Assembly: GCA_025928215.1 (NCBI GenBank)
Contig: JAICJW010000017.1
Span: forward strand, 1 to 21,144
Source of the DNA: Chloroflexia bacterium
GTDB lineage: Bacteria; Chloroflexota; Chloroflexia; Thermomicrobiales; JALYUS01
DNA: 21,144 nucleotides
Direction of reading: 5' to 3'
Under the pieces are notes generated by a model, which was not told the DNA's origin, did no database searches, and saw only the letters and a list, made by a program, of their open reading frames with translations. Below, in pieces: positions 1 to 7,217 of the stretch. The stretch's first letter is position 1; each line of letters starts with the position of its first letter. Made by a program: the position numbers and the translations under genes.

Positions 1-2
1 CG

Positions 3-134
3 GCGTACGTGCAGCAGGGGATGGCGAACGGGGGCTGGGCCTGCGTCAGCCTGGCGGCGTACAACGCATCGGGGGCGTCGCCATGGACGTCGGCGACCGC
101 CACCGGCTGGGTCTGTGGGCAGGCGGGGCCGTAG
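3..134 (+). CDS. C-terminal end of a secreted/surface protein with a fibronectin-III-like module (partial, runs off left edge)
   Basis: Only the last 43 codons are present; the frame is open from base 3 to a TAG at 132-134. The peptide reads like the final strands of a fibronectin type III domain: a YVQQGMANGGW turn followed by CVSLAAYNASGASPW, which matches the usual pattern of 'G(L/M)xxGxxYxxRVxAYNxxGxSxxS'. It then ends in a short tail (GWVCGQAGP). FnIII modules are typical of extracellular enzymes and adhesins, which would fit the secreted glycoside hydrolase lying convergently 52 bp away. The upstream domains and true function cannot be seen. This is called from the motif and open frame only; chance coding in GC-rich DNA is the alternative. 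Confidence 0.55.
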   Translation, partial: AYVQQGMANGGWACVSLAAYNASGASPWTSATATGWVCGQAGP

Positions 135-146
135 CGGGGGGCGGGG
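117..146 (+). other. G-quadruplex-type G-run cluster between convergent genes
   Basis: Four G-runs of at least three lie at 117-119, 125-128, 136-141 and 143-146, with loops of 5, 7 and 1 nt. This satisfies the simple G3+N1-7 rule. The cluster spans the TAG stop of the partial gene and sits just past the 3' end of the opposing lipoprotein gene. No conventional hairpin terminator was seen in the 52-bp gap, so a role in transcript ending is possible but speculative. High local GC makes chance occurrence plausible. Confidence 0.35.
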
Positions 147-186
147 CAAATCCGCTACCGCCGAGAACCGCGGCCCGCCGGTCGCA

Positions 187-2853
187 TCAGGGGACCGGGG
201 TCGGTGGCAGCGCACTCGCCGGGGCGGGCGGTGGGATCGGTCGAGGCACGGGCGGGCCGACCAACCTCGGCGCACGCTCCGCGGGACCGTCGAACGACTG
301 AATCTTCACGGCCACATCAGTACTGAGATTTGTGAGCGAGACCGAAATGACGCCGTTCGATGGTATCTGATTGGTCGTTGAGAGCACCGTGCCGGTTGAG
401 GTGTTCCACACCTCGATTGTGTAGGTGTCGGTATTCAGCAGATTACCGATGCTAATCGTCGGGGAAATTGCCGTGGGAACCGCCGGGTTCGACCAGATAT
501 GGGTGCGATTTTGCACCCACAGATACGCTGCCTTCGCATCCGCTCGCCGCATGGCATACACGCGTGCCGCGCTATCGGTCGCGCTTACCGTCTCGCCCGT
601 GTAGTTGATGGCAGCAGCATCGGCTGGCGTCATGAGATACGTGAAATTGCCGCCATCATAATCTACCCCGGTGAAGAAGGCGGCGGCGCTCTTGGTTGAG
701 GCAAATTTGGCATTGGTTGCCGTGGCATCTTCCTGATACCACCACCACTCCACAGGATTACTACCTAGTGGAGAAAAGAGCCCGGCCCATACCTTGTTGT
801 GCAGAAACCGGCTCCCCGCCTCTCCCGCATTCCCGACCGTGCCGTCCGTCCCGATGCCAATCTCCCCCCAAACCCAGGGTTTGGGCGGACCCGTCCAGAG
901 CGTCCCGTCGCCAATGCCGGGATCGTAACAGATCGGACTCCCGGTTGTGTTCCCGCTCAACCCGACTGAACGCAAACACCACGCGAAGCGGTAGATGAAA
1001 TTCACCTCGTCGTTCGTCAGCGACGCGGGATAGCGATTGTCGAGGTAATCGTGGTAGTTCGCCAGGTCAACGCTACCCGAAGACCAGAATGCCGGGCTTG
1101 TGGCGCCCGAGTTTTGCGAATCCGTGCGGAGGTGATGGTAGGGATCCGTCGCCGCCTGGTATGCGCCATAGGCTTGGAAAAAGGCGTAAATGTTCGAACC
1201 GGGGACGATATGCCCCATCTCGTTGAAGAGTTCCCAGTCCAGGATCGCCGGAGAGTATCCCCATCGTGCTACGCGATAGCGGAAATTGCGCTCCCAACTC
1301 TTCAATACCCAGGCATTCGCCCAATCGGCGTCCGAACTCTGGGCGATGTTGATCGGCCAGGTGAACCAGGGGCCGGAGCAGGAGCACGCCTGGATCTCTA
1401 CGCCGTTGGCCTCTGCCGACTCAATAATCTTGTCATACTCATAGTCGGCCCATGGGTTCATGAACGTGCCAATCGGTCGCGGGAGCGACGGGTTCGCGTT
1501 CGGATCGTTCCCGGGGTTGTCCTTAAAAAAGTGCCGTTCGAAATCGGGGTCTGAGACAATGTTGTAGGCGACGCTCCCGCTCGTATTTGTCGGGCCGAAC
1601 GCGACATCATCAATGTAGACACTTCCCGTTCCCGCCGATTGGAGGAGATTGACGGCAACGGTAGAGACGTTCGGCGTGAAGGTGGTGGAATACTGCGTCC
1701 AGCCGGTCGTGCCGGCGACGCCGGAGATCTGCCCGAGGATGTTGCCGCTGTTGAAGCTCATCCCATCGCGCACGACGACCTGCGCCTGCCCGCCACTCAC
1801 CGCATCGGTCTTGATCCAGACGGTCAGCATATGCGGTTTGGTCGGTTCCGTCACCGCGAGTCGCTGATACCACCCGTGACCAACCGTGGGTTTCGCCGAG
1901 CGCAATCCGCTATGGACGTTCGCCGTGTTGATCTCCACGCCCTGTGCCGCACCATAAACCGAATTCTGATCAATCCACACCGGTTGCGATGCGCCCTCCA
2001 CGCTCAGGGCAAAGTCACTCTGGTCCCAGATACGCGTTAAATTCACCCCGTTCTGACCAAAGGTCGTGAAGGCTTTCTCGTAGTCGAAGGAGCGTGCCAC
2101 ATTATCGGTCCACCACTGCCGGCCCGCGCCGATGGGGATGTACGGCGCCCCGTTTTCGTACGCCATGAAGCGTGAGTCCTTGGGGCTGATCCCCACGAAC
2201 CCCGGACGGGACGAGGTGTTCACGGGGAAGCTGAGTGCGCCCGATGCGGGATAACGCCCCGTTCCTGATCCGTCCTGCGCCGTGAGATAGTACTGATACG
2301 TTCCCAGTTCCTCCGGTGTGAAGCGCACATGCCAGCGGCCGTTATCTTTTGCCCCTAAGACCTCACCCCCCTCGGCGCTGAAGTTGCTGTCTTTGACGCG
2401 CGTATAATCCACCATCCAGAAGGCGGGCAGGGTGATCGCCTTGTTCGAAGGCGAGACGAGGTGCATATCAACGCTCACGCCATCTATCCCGAACCAATTC
2501 ATCGTTGGGGGATTTGTGGCCGGTGTATCGCTTGCGTCGTAAAAATAATACGGGTTTGCGTATGTCTTAGAAAGATCGAAAACCCACTCTGCTCTGGCGA
2601 ATTTCACGGATGGAGGGATCAATGCCACCACATTTTGCGGCTGCGGCCCATTGCTCGCGGTCGGAGCGATGCCCTCGGTTGGGCTATCCGCCGTGGGGAG
2701 GGAGACGGGGCTCGTAGATGACGTCGTGCAACTGGCGAACACCGTTACGCTCGCAATACAGGTGCAAATGAGCAAGCGAAGCCAGCGTATCAGATTGCCG
2801 TTCTCCAGCGCGCCTGACCATCGCATCTTCGAATAAAGGCGATGGACACGCAT
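187..2853 (-). CDS. Putative lipoprotein glycoside hydrolase: DUF5060-like domain plus clan GH-A barrel with an inserted carbohydrate-binding module
   Basis: 888 aa. The ATG at 2853 is preceded by AAGGAG (2861-2866) with 7-nt spacing, which fixes the start. Basic residues and a hydrophobic stretch (about 21-41) run into VFAS-Cys42. This resembles a lipobox (Phe at -3 is atypical) and is followed by a Ser/Thr/Pro linker. Residues about 85-212 resemble a DUF5060 beta-sandwich (VFDLSKTYANPY; GRWHVRFTPEELGTYQYYL). A TIM-barrel-like region starts near 220; WELFNE places a probable acid/base Glu at 545 and VWGEIG a probable nucleophile at Glu664, as in retaining clan GH-A enzymes. Residues about 296-420 look like a CBM4/9-type jelly roll inserted between early barrel elements. 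A further beta-rich domain (about 740-855) precedes a proline-rich tail. The likely role is extracellular polysaccharide hydrolysis or remodelling; the substrate is unknown. It is transcribed divergently from the polysaccharide locus. Confidence 0.8.
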   Translation of the reverse strand: MRVHRLYSKMRWSGALENGNLIRWLRLLICTCIASVTVFASCTTSSTSPVSLPTADSPTEGIAPTASNGPQPQNVVALIPPSVKFARAEWVFDLSKTYANPYYFYDASDTPATNPPTMNWFGIDGVSVDMHLVSPSNKAITLPAFWMVDYTRVKDSNFSAEGGEVLGAKDNGRWHVRFTPEELGTYQYYLTAQDGSGTGRYPASGALSFPVNTSSRPGFVGISPKDSRFMAYENGAPYIPIGAGRQWWTDNVARSFDYEKAFTTFGQNGVNLTRIWDQSDFALSVEGASQPVWIDQNSVYGAAQGVEINTANVHSGLRSAKPTVGHGWYQRLAVTEPTKPHMLTVWIKTDAVSGGQAQVVVRDGMSFNSGNILGQISGVAGTTGWTQYSTTFTPNVSTVAVNLLQSAGTGSVYIDDVAFGPTNTSGSVAYNIVSDPDFERHFFKDNPGNDPNANPSLPRPIGTFMNPWADYEYDKIIESAEANGVEIQACSCSGPWFTWPINIAQSSDADWANAWVLKSWERNFRYRVARWGYSPAILDWELFNEMGHIVPGSNIYAFFQAYGAYQAATDPYHHLRTDSQNSGATSPAFWSSGSVDLANYHDYLDNRYPASLTNDEVNFIYRFAWCLRSVGLSGNTTGSPICYDPGIGDGTLWTGPPKPWVWGEIGIGTDGTVGNAGEAGSRFLHNKVWAGLFSPLGSNPVEWWWYQEDATATNAKFASTKSAAAFFTGVDYDGGNFTYLMTPADAAAINYTGETVSATDSAARVYAMRRADAKAAYLWVQNRTHIWSNPAVPTAISPTISIGNLLNTDTYTIEVWNTSTGTVLSTTNQIPSNGVISVSLTNLSTDVAVKIQSFDGPAERAPRLVGPPVPRPIPPPAPASALPPTPVP

Positions 2854-2904
2854 TTCCTCACTCCTTCTCGCCGCAGTGATCGCGCAATGGAAACTCGTCC
2901 CTCG

Positions 2905-2913
2905 ATCATAGCA
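2905..2913 (-). promoter_or_regulatory. Candidate extended -10 promoter for the glycoside hydrolase gene
   Basis: On the minus strand this reads TGCTATGAT: a TATGAT -10 box with an upstream TG, i.e. an extended -10 element, which can work without a good -35 (none is visible). It would start transcription near 2898, giving a 45-nt leader before the ATG at 2853. An AT-rich patch at about 2939-2970 lies upstream in the position of an UP element. This is a pattern match only. Confidence 0.4.
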
Positions 2914-3305
2914 GACCTAAGCAAGAAGGCCGTCAGACAAATCTTTTATATTAAAAATGAATTACTATTACGTATGAAACATACTGTGGCCGCTTTCAGT
3001 CTCCGCTACATTCCATGCCCCGCCTTGTTTTGGGATTATCGTTGATGCCTCTCCTTCTCGCGTAGCGCTCCGGCGTTTCAGTCGAAGTTGTCAGGTTGCA
3101 AGCGCGAAATCCATGCCCCATGGACCGCTCGGCAGGCGACAATCGAGTCACGGTAGGTGCTTCGGTGGTCCAATTTCGCGATGTGTGCCGCATGGCCGAC
3201 GGGGCGGCAGATGGGTTCAAGCCGCGTTCCGGGGTGCCGCGAAGGCGCAGGCAGCTCATCATTCTGGGGAAGCGTGGATCGTCGTGTGATTCATGCGCTC
3301 GATAC

Positions 3306-3312
3306 GGGGAGG
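3306..3312 (+). promoter_or_regulatory. Ribosome binding site GGGGAGG deciding the GTG start of the dehydrogenase
   Basis: GGGGAGG lies 8 nt before GTG at 3321, and the product then begins directly with the Rossmann strand ARIGVIGCGYVG. The 75-codon in-frame upstream extension has no ribosome site and no homology-like features, so it is not part of the gene. Confidence 0.8.
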
Positions 3313-3320
3313 TTAAGAAC

Positions 3321-4676
3321 GTGGCAAGAATCGGCGTGATTGGGTGTGGGTATGTCGGGTTGAGCACGGCGGTACTGTTCGCGAATCTCGGCAATCAGGT
3401 GGTTGGCGTTGACGTTGACCACGCGAAGGTGGCTCAGATGCAAAACGGTCTTTGCCCCGTCTTCGAGCCAGGTCTCAGTGAATTGCTGGAACGGAACGTG
3501 AACGCGAAGCGACTGCAGTTCACCACGGATTACGCGGTGGCGGTATCCGATGCGGACTTTGTCTTTATCTGCGTCAATACGCCAATGGGGCCGAATGGCG
3601 GCGCGGACATGCGCTACGTCCGGCAGGCGGCGCGCGGCATCGGGCGTGTGCTCGCGCCCGATCGCCTGACCGTCGTCGTGAACAAGAGCACGATGCCGAT
3701 CGGCAGCGGCGATATGATCCATGCGCTATTGACTGACGAGGCTGCTGACAGCACGCGTATCGCAGTCGTCTCGAACCCGGAATTTCTGCGCGAGGGATCG
3801 GCCGTCCACGACATGCTTCACCCCGATCGGATCGTGCTTGGTGCGGCTGATCGTGCCGCCGCGGAGGCAGTCGCGGAACTGTATAAGTCCTTCGCTGCAC
3901 CGCTGCTCATTACCGACCGGCGAACGGCGGAAATGATCAAGTATGCGTCCAACGCATTTCTCGCCGCCCGCATCTCATTCATTAACGAGGTCGCGCATAT
4001 CTGCGACGTGCTCGGCGCCGATGTCCGGCAGGTGGCGGAGGGAATGGGGCTGGACAAGCGGATCGGCCCGCACTTCCTCAATGCCGGGATCGGCTTCGGC
4101 GGTTCCTGCTTCCCCAAGGACGTTATGGCGTTGGAATTCATGGCCGAGGAAGCGAATTGCCACCCGCAGCTCCTCCACGCGGTGCTGGATATCAACCGCG
4201 ACAGTCGGCGAAGCTTCATTCGCAAGTTAAACAAGATGCTCGGCGCGTTAGAAGGGGCCACGATTGCGCTCTGGGGGCTGGCATTCAAACCGGATACGGA
4301 CGACCTGCGTGAGGCGCCATCGCTTGAGATTATCCGGGATTTATTGATGCGCGGTGCGATCGTCCGTGCTTACGATCCCGTGGCGATGGAGGGTACGCGG
4401 GCGCTCTTCCCGACCGTCACGTTCTGCGCCGATCCTTACGAGGCGGCAACGGGTGCCGACGCCGTGACACTGATCACCGATTGGAATGAATTCAAGGGCC
4501 TGGATCTCGAGCGGGTACGGGAGAGCATGCATCGCCCGACGTTCCTGGATGGCCGCAATCTTTACGACCCGCACGAAATTGCGGCCCTCGGCTTTACGTA
4601 CTGTGGTGTTGGTGTGCCGTCGTATCCTGCCGCATCTCTCCCCACTTCGCAGCTGTCGCGGTTCGTCGCCGATTAA
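3321..4676 (+). CDS. UDP-glucose/GDP-mannose 6-dehydrogenase family protein (probable UDP-glucose 6-dehydrogenase)
   Basis: 451 aa, a typical family length. It performs two successive NAD-dependent oxidations of a sugar nucleotide C6 alcohol to the uronic acid in the cytoplasm, supplying e.g. UDP-glucuronate for polysaccharide. Visible motifs are the N-terminal Rossmann GCGYVGL (residues 9-14), FICVNTP (82-88), NPEFLREG (152-159), Lys207 and Asn211 in the central helix, and GIGFGGSCFPKD (256-267) with the catalytic Cys263 and Lys267. The C-terminal UDP-binding domain begins at WGLAFKPDTDDLREAP. All catalytic residues are intact. GDP-mannose, UDP-GlcNAc and UDP-ManNAc dehydrogenases share the fold, so the exact substrate is inferred. 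It is the first gene of the plus-strand locus and is separated from the next gene by 232 bp containing two hairpins. Confidence 0.93.
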   Translation: MARIGVIGCGYVGLSTAVLFANLGNQVVGVDVDHAKVAQMQNGLCPVFEPGLSELLERNVNAKRLQFTTDYAVAVSDADFVFICVNTPMGPNGGADMRYVRQAARGIGRVLAPDRLTVVVNKSTMPIGSGDMIHALLTDEAADSTRIAVVSNPEFLREGSAVHDMLHPDRIVLGAADRAAAEAVAELYKSFAAPLLITDRRTAEMIKYASNAFLAARISFINEVAHICDVLGADVRQVAEGMGLDKRIGPHFLNAGIGFGGSCFPKDVMALEFMAEEANCHPQLLHAVLDINRDSRRSFIRKLNKMLGALEGATIALWGLAFKPDTDDLREAPSLEIIRDLLMRGAIVRAYDPVAMEGTRALFPTVTFCADPYEAATGADAVTLITDWNEFKGLDLERVRESMHRPTFLDGRNLYDPHEIAALGFTYCGVGVPSYPAASLPTSQLSRFVAD

Positions 4677-4679
4677 CTC

Positions 4680-4705
4680 ATCGCCAGGCCGGTACGCCTG
4701 GCGAT
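4680..4705 (+). terminator. Perfect 10-bp stem hairpin just after the dehydrogenase stop
   Basis: ATCGCCAGGC (4680-4689) and GCCTGGCGAT (4696-4705) pair perfectly around a 6-nt CGGTAC loop, starting 4 nt after the stop codon. There is no following U-tract, so it is either a non-canonical terminator, an mRNA-stabilising or processing hairpin, or a partial attenuator between this gene and the rest of the locus. Confidence 0.55.
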
Positions 4706-4810
4706 CGTCGCGTGCGCGTGCGGCGTCGCGGATTCGGCGGCACGACATTGGGCGGATATCGCGTTTTCATCTCCGCGGACCTGCCACAGCGGGTCTGACG
4801 ACGTTGTCAG

Positions 4811-4829
4811 TCCTTCCCGGCGGGAAGGA
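4811..4829 (+). other. Second intergenic hairpin upstream of the polymerase gene
   Basis: TCCTTCCC (4811-4818) pairs with GGGAAGGA (4822-4829) over a GGC loop, about 80 nt before the next start codon. ACGTTG occurs on both sides of it (4801-4806 and 4830-4835). A weak promoter-like pair, TTGCCT (4833-4838) and TACACT (4854-4859) with only 15-nt spacing, follows it. The hairpin could be the end of the first transcript or a control element; neither can be settled by eye. Confidence 0.4.
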
Positions 4830-4898
4830 ACGTTGCCTGTCACCGCCCGACGATACACTGCAAGCGAACAACCGGATCATGCACACCATTGCTTGTAT

Positions 4899-4903
4899 AG
4901 GAG
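4899..4903 (+). promoter_or_regulatory. Ribosome binding site AGGAG deciding the start of the Wzy-like gene
   Basis: AGGAG lies 5 nt before ATG at 4909. An earlier in-frame ATG at 4879 has no ribosome site, and the upstream in-frame extension overlaps the dehydrogenase and looks non-coding. Confidence 0.7.
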
Positions 4904-4908
4904 TGTAT

Positions 4909-6315
4909 ATGACCCTTCCGCTGCGCCCCGCAATCGGGCGCGCCGACCGATCAGACTCCGTGGCTCTCTGGCCTCTGCTCAGCCTCCTCTGCTTGCCGCT
5001 CGCCGCGCTGGCCGGGATGAGCGCCACGCGTAGCCTCACCCTTGTGATCCTGGGTGTTGGCGGGATGGCAGTTTTCGCCCTTGGGGTGCTTTCCCCTCCG
5101 GCGGCAATCGCCGGGTTGATCCTTGCGGCGGGTTTCGCGCGGGTGCAATTGGGCACCGGTACGGGCAGCCCGCTCGTTGCCAGCCTGCTGGTTGCCCTGG
5201 CGATCACCGCTGCCTGGATCCTTCGCATGATTTTCGGGCGCAACCTCCGTATCGTGAATAGCCCCGTGACCTTTCCGCTCATCGCCTTCGTGACGATGAA
5301 TGTCCTCTCGCTGATCTGGAGTCGCGCCACGCTGGACCCGCGTATCTTCGTGCCACCCACGTTCATCCGGGTGCAGGTCGCGGCGCTCATGGTCGTCGTG
5401 CTCTCCGCGGCCGCCGTACTGATGGTCGGAAGCACCGTCCGACGGCATTACTGGCTCAAGTGGTATCTCGGCATCCTCTTCGTGATCGGCGTGCTGCACG
5501 AGGCGCTCATTGTCGTGCATGGGCCGGACCATCTTGTCATGGGCCGCGGGCTGATCCCGATGTGGTGTATCTGTCTCGCGGCCGGGCAGGCGGTGATCAA
5601 TACCCGACTCCCCGCATGGGCACGGATCGGTATGATCGCCATCAGCATATTCTGCTTCTACGGGCTTCTCACGCATCAGGACTGGATTTCCGGCTGGCTG
5701 CCCGCCGCGCTCTCTGTCCTGATCGTATTCCTCTTGCGGGGGCGGGCGACCGCTGCCGTTACGCTCATCGTCGCGTCCTGCCTCCTCGTCGTGCTCTGGG
5801 GCACGATATACCAGATTTTCACCGTGGATAAGGTCCAGCAGGGAACGCTCGGTGGCGACACGAAGCGGACGGCGCTCTGGGAGCGGACGCTGGCAACAAT
5901 CGCTCCTTCTCCATGGCTCGGCAGTGGCCCCGCCGGCTATGCCCTGGCCGAGGTGCAGTTCTATCCCAACCAGGCGCTCTCGGCGCACAGCAATTATATT
6001 GATGTCATCGCCGAGTCCGGCGTCATCGGCCTGACGTTCTTCGTCTGGTTCCTCGGCGCCACGCTGTGTGTCGGCTACCGGGCGCAACGCCGACTGCGCC
6101 GCACGGGCGACGCCTTCGGCGGCGCGGTCGCGGTGGGCGCACTTGGTGGGGTGGTGGGAATCATCCTCGCGATGGCGCTGGGAGACTGGGTGATTCCGTT
6201 CGTATACAACCAGACGATCGCGGGATTCGACTATACCATTGAGACGTGGCTCGGTATCGGGATGCTTGTGGCGCTCGATGCGATCAGTCGCGCGCCAGCG
6301 GCGGAGGCGGTATGA
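4909..6315 (+). CDS. O-antigen ligase/polymerase family integral membrane protein (Wzy-like)
   Basis: 468 aa with many hydrophobic segments (about ten to twelve) spread from residue 19 to 458. The largest extracytoplasmic loop carries the family signature: a TKRTALWERTL stretch, PWLGSGPAGY (335-344) and AHSNYIDVIAESGVIG (359-374). This is the 'G-x-G-P...AHNxxLxxxAExGxxG' pattern of the O-antigen ligase/polymerase (Wzy_C) superfamily. Such proteins join lipid-linked repeat units into polymer or transfer polymer to an acceptor at the outer face of the membrane. Given the Wzz-like and priming-transferase genes downstream, polymerase is more likely than ligase, but sequence alone cannot separate them. 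The stop overlaps the next start (ATGA), which implies translational coupling. Confidence 0.85.
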   Translation: MTLPLRPAIGRADRSDSVALWPLLSLLCLPLAALAGMSATRSLTLVILGVGGMAVFALGVLSPPAAIAGLILAAGFARVQLGTGTGSPLVASLLVALAITAAWILRMIFGRNLRIVNSPVTFPLIAFVTMNVLSLIWSRATLDPRIFVPPTFIRVQVAALMVVVLSAAAVLMVGSTVRRHYWLKWYLGILFVIGVLHEALIVVHGPDHLVMGRGLIPMWCICLAAGQAVINTRLPAWARIGMIAISIFCFYGLLTHQDWISGWLPAALSVLIVFLLRGRATAAVTLIVASCLLVVLWGTIYQIFTVDKVQQGTLGGDTKRTALWERTLATIAPSPWLGSGPAGYALAEVQFYPNQALSAHSNYIDVIAESGVIGLTFFVWFLGATLCVGYRAQRRLRRTGDAFGGAVAVGALGGVVGIILAMALGDWVIPFVYNQTIAGFDYTIETWLGIGMLVALDAISRAPAAEAV

Positions 6316-7217
6316 CCGACACGGCGTGCCCGCTCTCCGTCATTATCGTCAGTTGGAACACGCGCGACCTGCTGGCGAGTTGCCTCGACTCGCTTGCCGC
6401 GCCAGGGGGGGCGCCGGACGGTACCGAGGTGGTCGTCATTGACAACGCGAGCACGGATGATAGCGTCGCGTATGTCCGCACGCGGTATCCATGGGTGATT
6501 CTCGTTGAGCGCCCCGCCAATGGCGGCTTCGCGGCAGCGACGAACGATGGCCTCGCTCGCGCGCATGGAGCGCATCTCCTGCTCCTCAATAGCGATGCCC
6601 GGGTGCAACCCGGTGCCCTGGCGGCGATGATGGAATATCTCGAATGCCACCCACGCGCGGGCGCTGTCGGCGCCGATGTCCGCAACCCGGACGGTTCCCC
6701 GCAGCCGTGTGCGGGCTTGGCGCCTTCTCTCTTTTCCGAGACATGCAGTGTCCTCGGATTGGATAAGAAGGTTCGTGTACTGACAGAACGACGACGATTC
6801 GCGTCCCCCGCGGGAACGCACCTTGTGCGCGATTGGGTGCTCGGTGCCGCGCTCATGGTGCGCCGCGCGGTTTATGAGACGGTCGGGCCACTCGATGCCG
6901 GGTACTTTATGTACTCAGAAGAGGTTGACTGGTGCACCCGGATTCGGGCTTGTGGTTGGCAGGTCGGAATGCTGGTCGGTGCGCGCGTGTGCCACGACGG
7001 CGGCGGGAGCACGCGACGGACGAGCGATCAGATGCGCCCGGCGCTCTTCCGCAGCAAGATTCGCTACCTGTCCCTCCACCGAGGAGAACGATCGGCGCGG
7101 ATATTCCGCATAATCGTGCGTGCGGTCGCCGGTCTGCATGTGATACAGGCACGATGCAAGGGATTGCATGCCCAAGGGGAGGTAACGTCGTGGCGCACCG
7201 TTCGCCGGTCGCTCTAA
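6312..7217 (+). CDS. Family 2 glycosyltransferase (rhamnosyltransferase WbbL-like)
   Basis: 301 aa, GT-A fold, cytoplasmic and probably membrane-associated. It transfers a sugar from a nucleotide donor to the growing lipid-linked oligosaccharide. Motifs are LSVIIVSWNTRDLL (9-22), VVVIDNAST with the nucleotide-binding Asp44 (41-48), NGGFAAATNDG (70-80), LLLNSDARV (90-98) with the metal-site Asp95, and YFMYSEEVDWCTRIRACGW (198-216), whose EEVDW is typical of the WbbL-like subgroup. His228 (CHDGGGST) fits the late active-site His. The ATG overlaps the previous gene's TGA and is served by GGAGG at 6303-6307. An in-frame extension upstream lies inside the Wzy gene and is not needed. Donor and acceptor are not determinable. 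Confidence 0.9.
   Translation: MTDTACPLSVIIVSWNTRDLLASCLDSLAAPGGAPDGTEVVVIDNASTDDSVAYVRTRYPWVILVERPANGGFAAATNDGLARAHGAHLLLLNSDARVQPGALAAMMEYLECHPRAGAVGADVRNPDGSPQPCAGLAPSLFSETCSVLGLDKKVRVLTERRRFASPAGTHLVRDWVLGAALMVRRAVYETVGPLDAGYFMYSEEVDWCTRIRACGWQVGMLVGARVCHDGGGSTRRTSDQMRPALFRSKIRYLSLHRGERSARIFRIIVRAVAGLHVIQARCKGLHAQGEVTSWRTVRRSL
7176..7182 (+). promoter_or_regulatory. Ribosome binding site GGGGAGG inside the GT2 gene, deciding the next GTG start
   Basis: GGGGAGG is placed 7 nt before GTG at 7190, inside the last codons of the GT2 gene. It makes the two genes overlap by 28 nt. The same heptamer precedes the GTG of the dehydrogenase. Confidence 0.7.

Larger units (their letters stand above)
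2854..3320. other. Divergent intergenic region (467 bp) between hydrolase and polysaccharide genes
   Basis: No convincing gene is present. The left part is AT-rich (about 2939-2990), unlike the surrounding GC-rich DNA. It holds the hydrolase promoter candidate and a short perfect inverted repeat, GTATG-AAA-CATAC at 2972-2984, that could be an operator. The right part (about 2990-3320) is GC-rich and open in the frame of the dehydrogenase. However, the translated extension looks non-coding in character, with Arg/Cys/Ser-rich peptide and no domain. A TGTCAG word at 3089-3094 recurs in other intergenic regions of the window. No clear plus-strand promoter for the dehydrogenase could be identified. 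Confidence 0.5.

Noticed and set aside
3214..3223. GGTTCAAGCC resembling a tRNA T-arm
   Set aside because: No acceptor stem, D-arm or anticodon arm could be fitted around it.
3096..3320. 75-codon in-frame extension of the dehydrogenase upstream of the GTG at 3321
   Set aside because: It has no ribosome site, reads as Arg/Cys/Ser-rich peptide without domain features, and the family begins at the Rossmann strand that directly follows GGGGAGG and the GTG.
4486..4908. Upstream in-frame extension of the Wzy-like gene, including an ATG at 4879
   Set aside because: It overlaps the dehydrogenase C-terminus in another frame, is not hydrophobic, and the ATG at 4909 has the only good ribosome site.
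4951..6087. 378-codon minus-strand open frame antisense to the Wzy-like gene
   Set aside because: Highly charged, motif-free and a codon-bias shadow of a hydrophobic protein; the plus strand carries clear family motifs.
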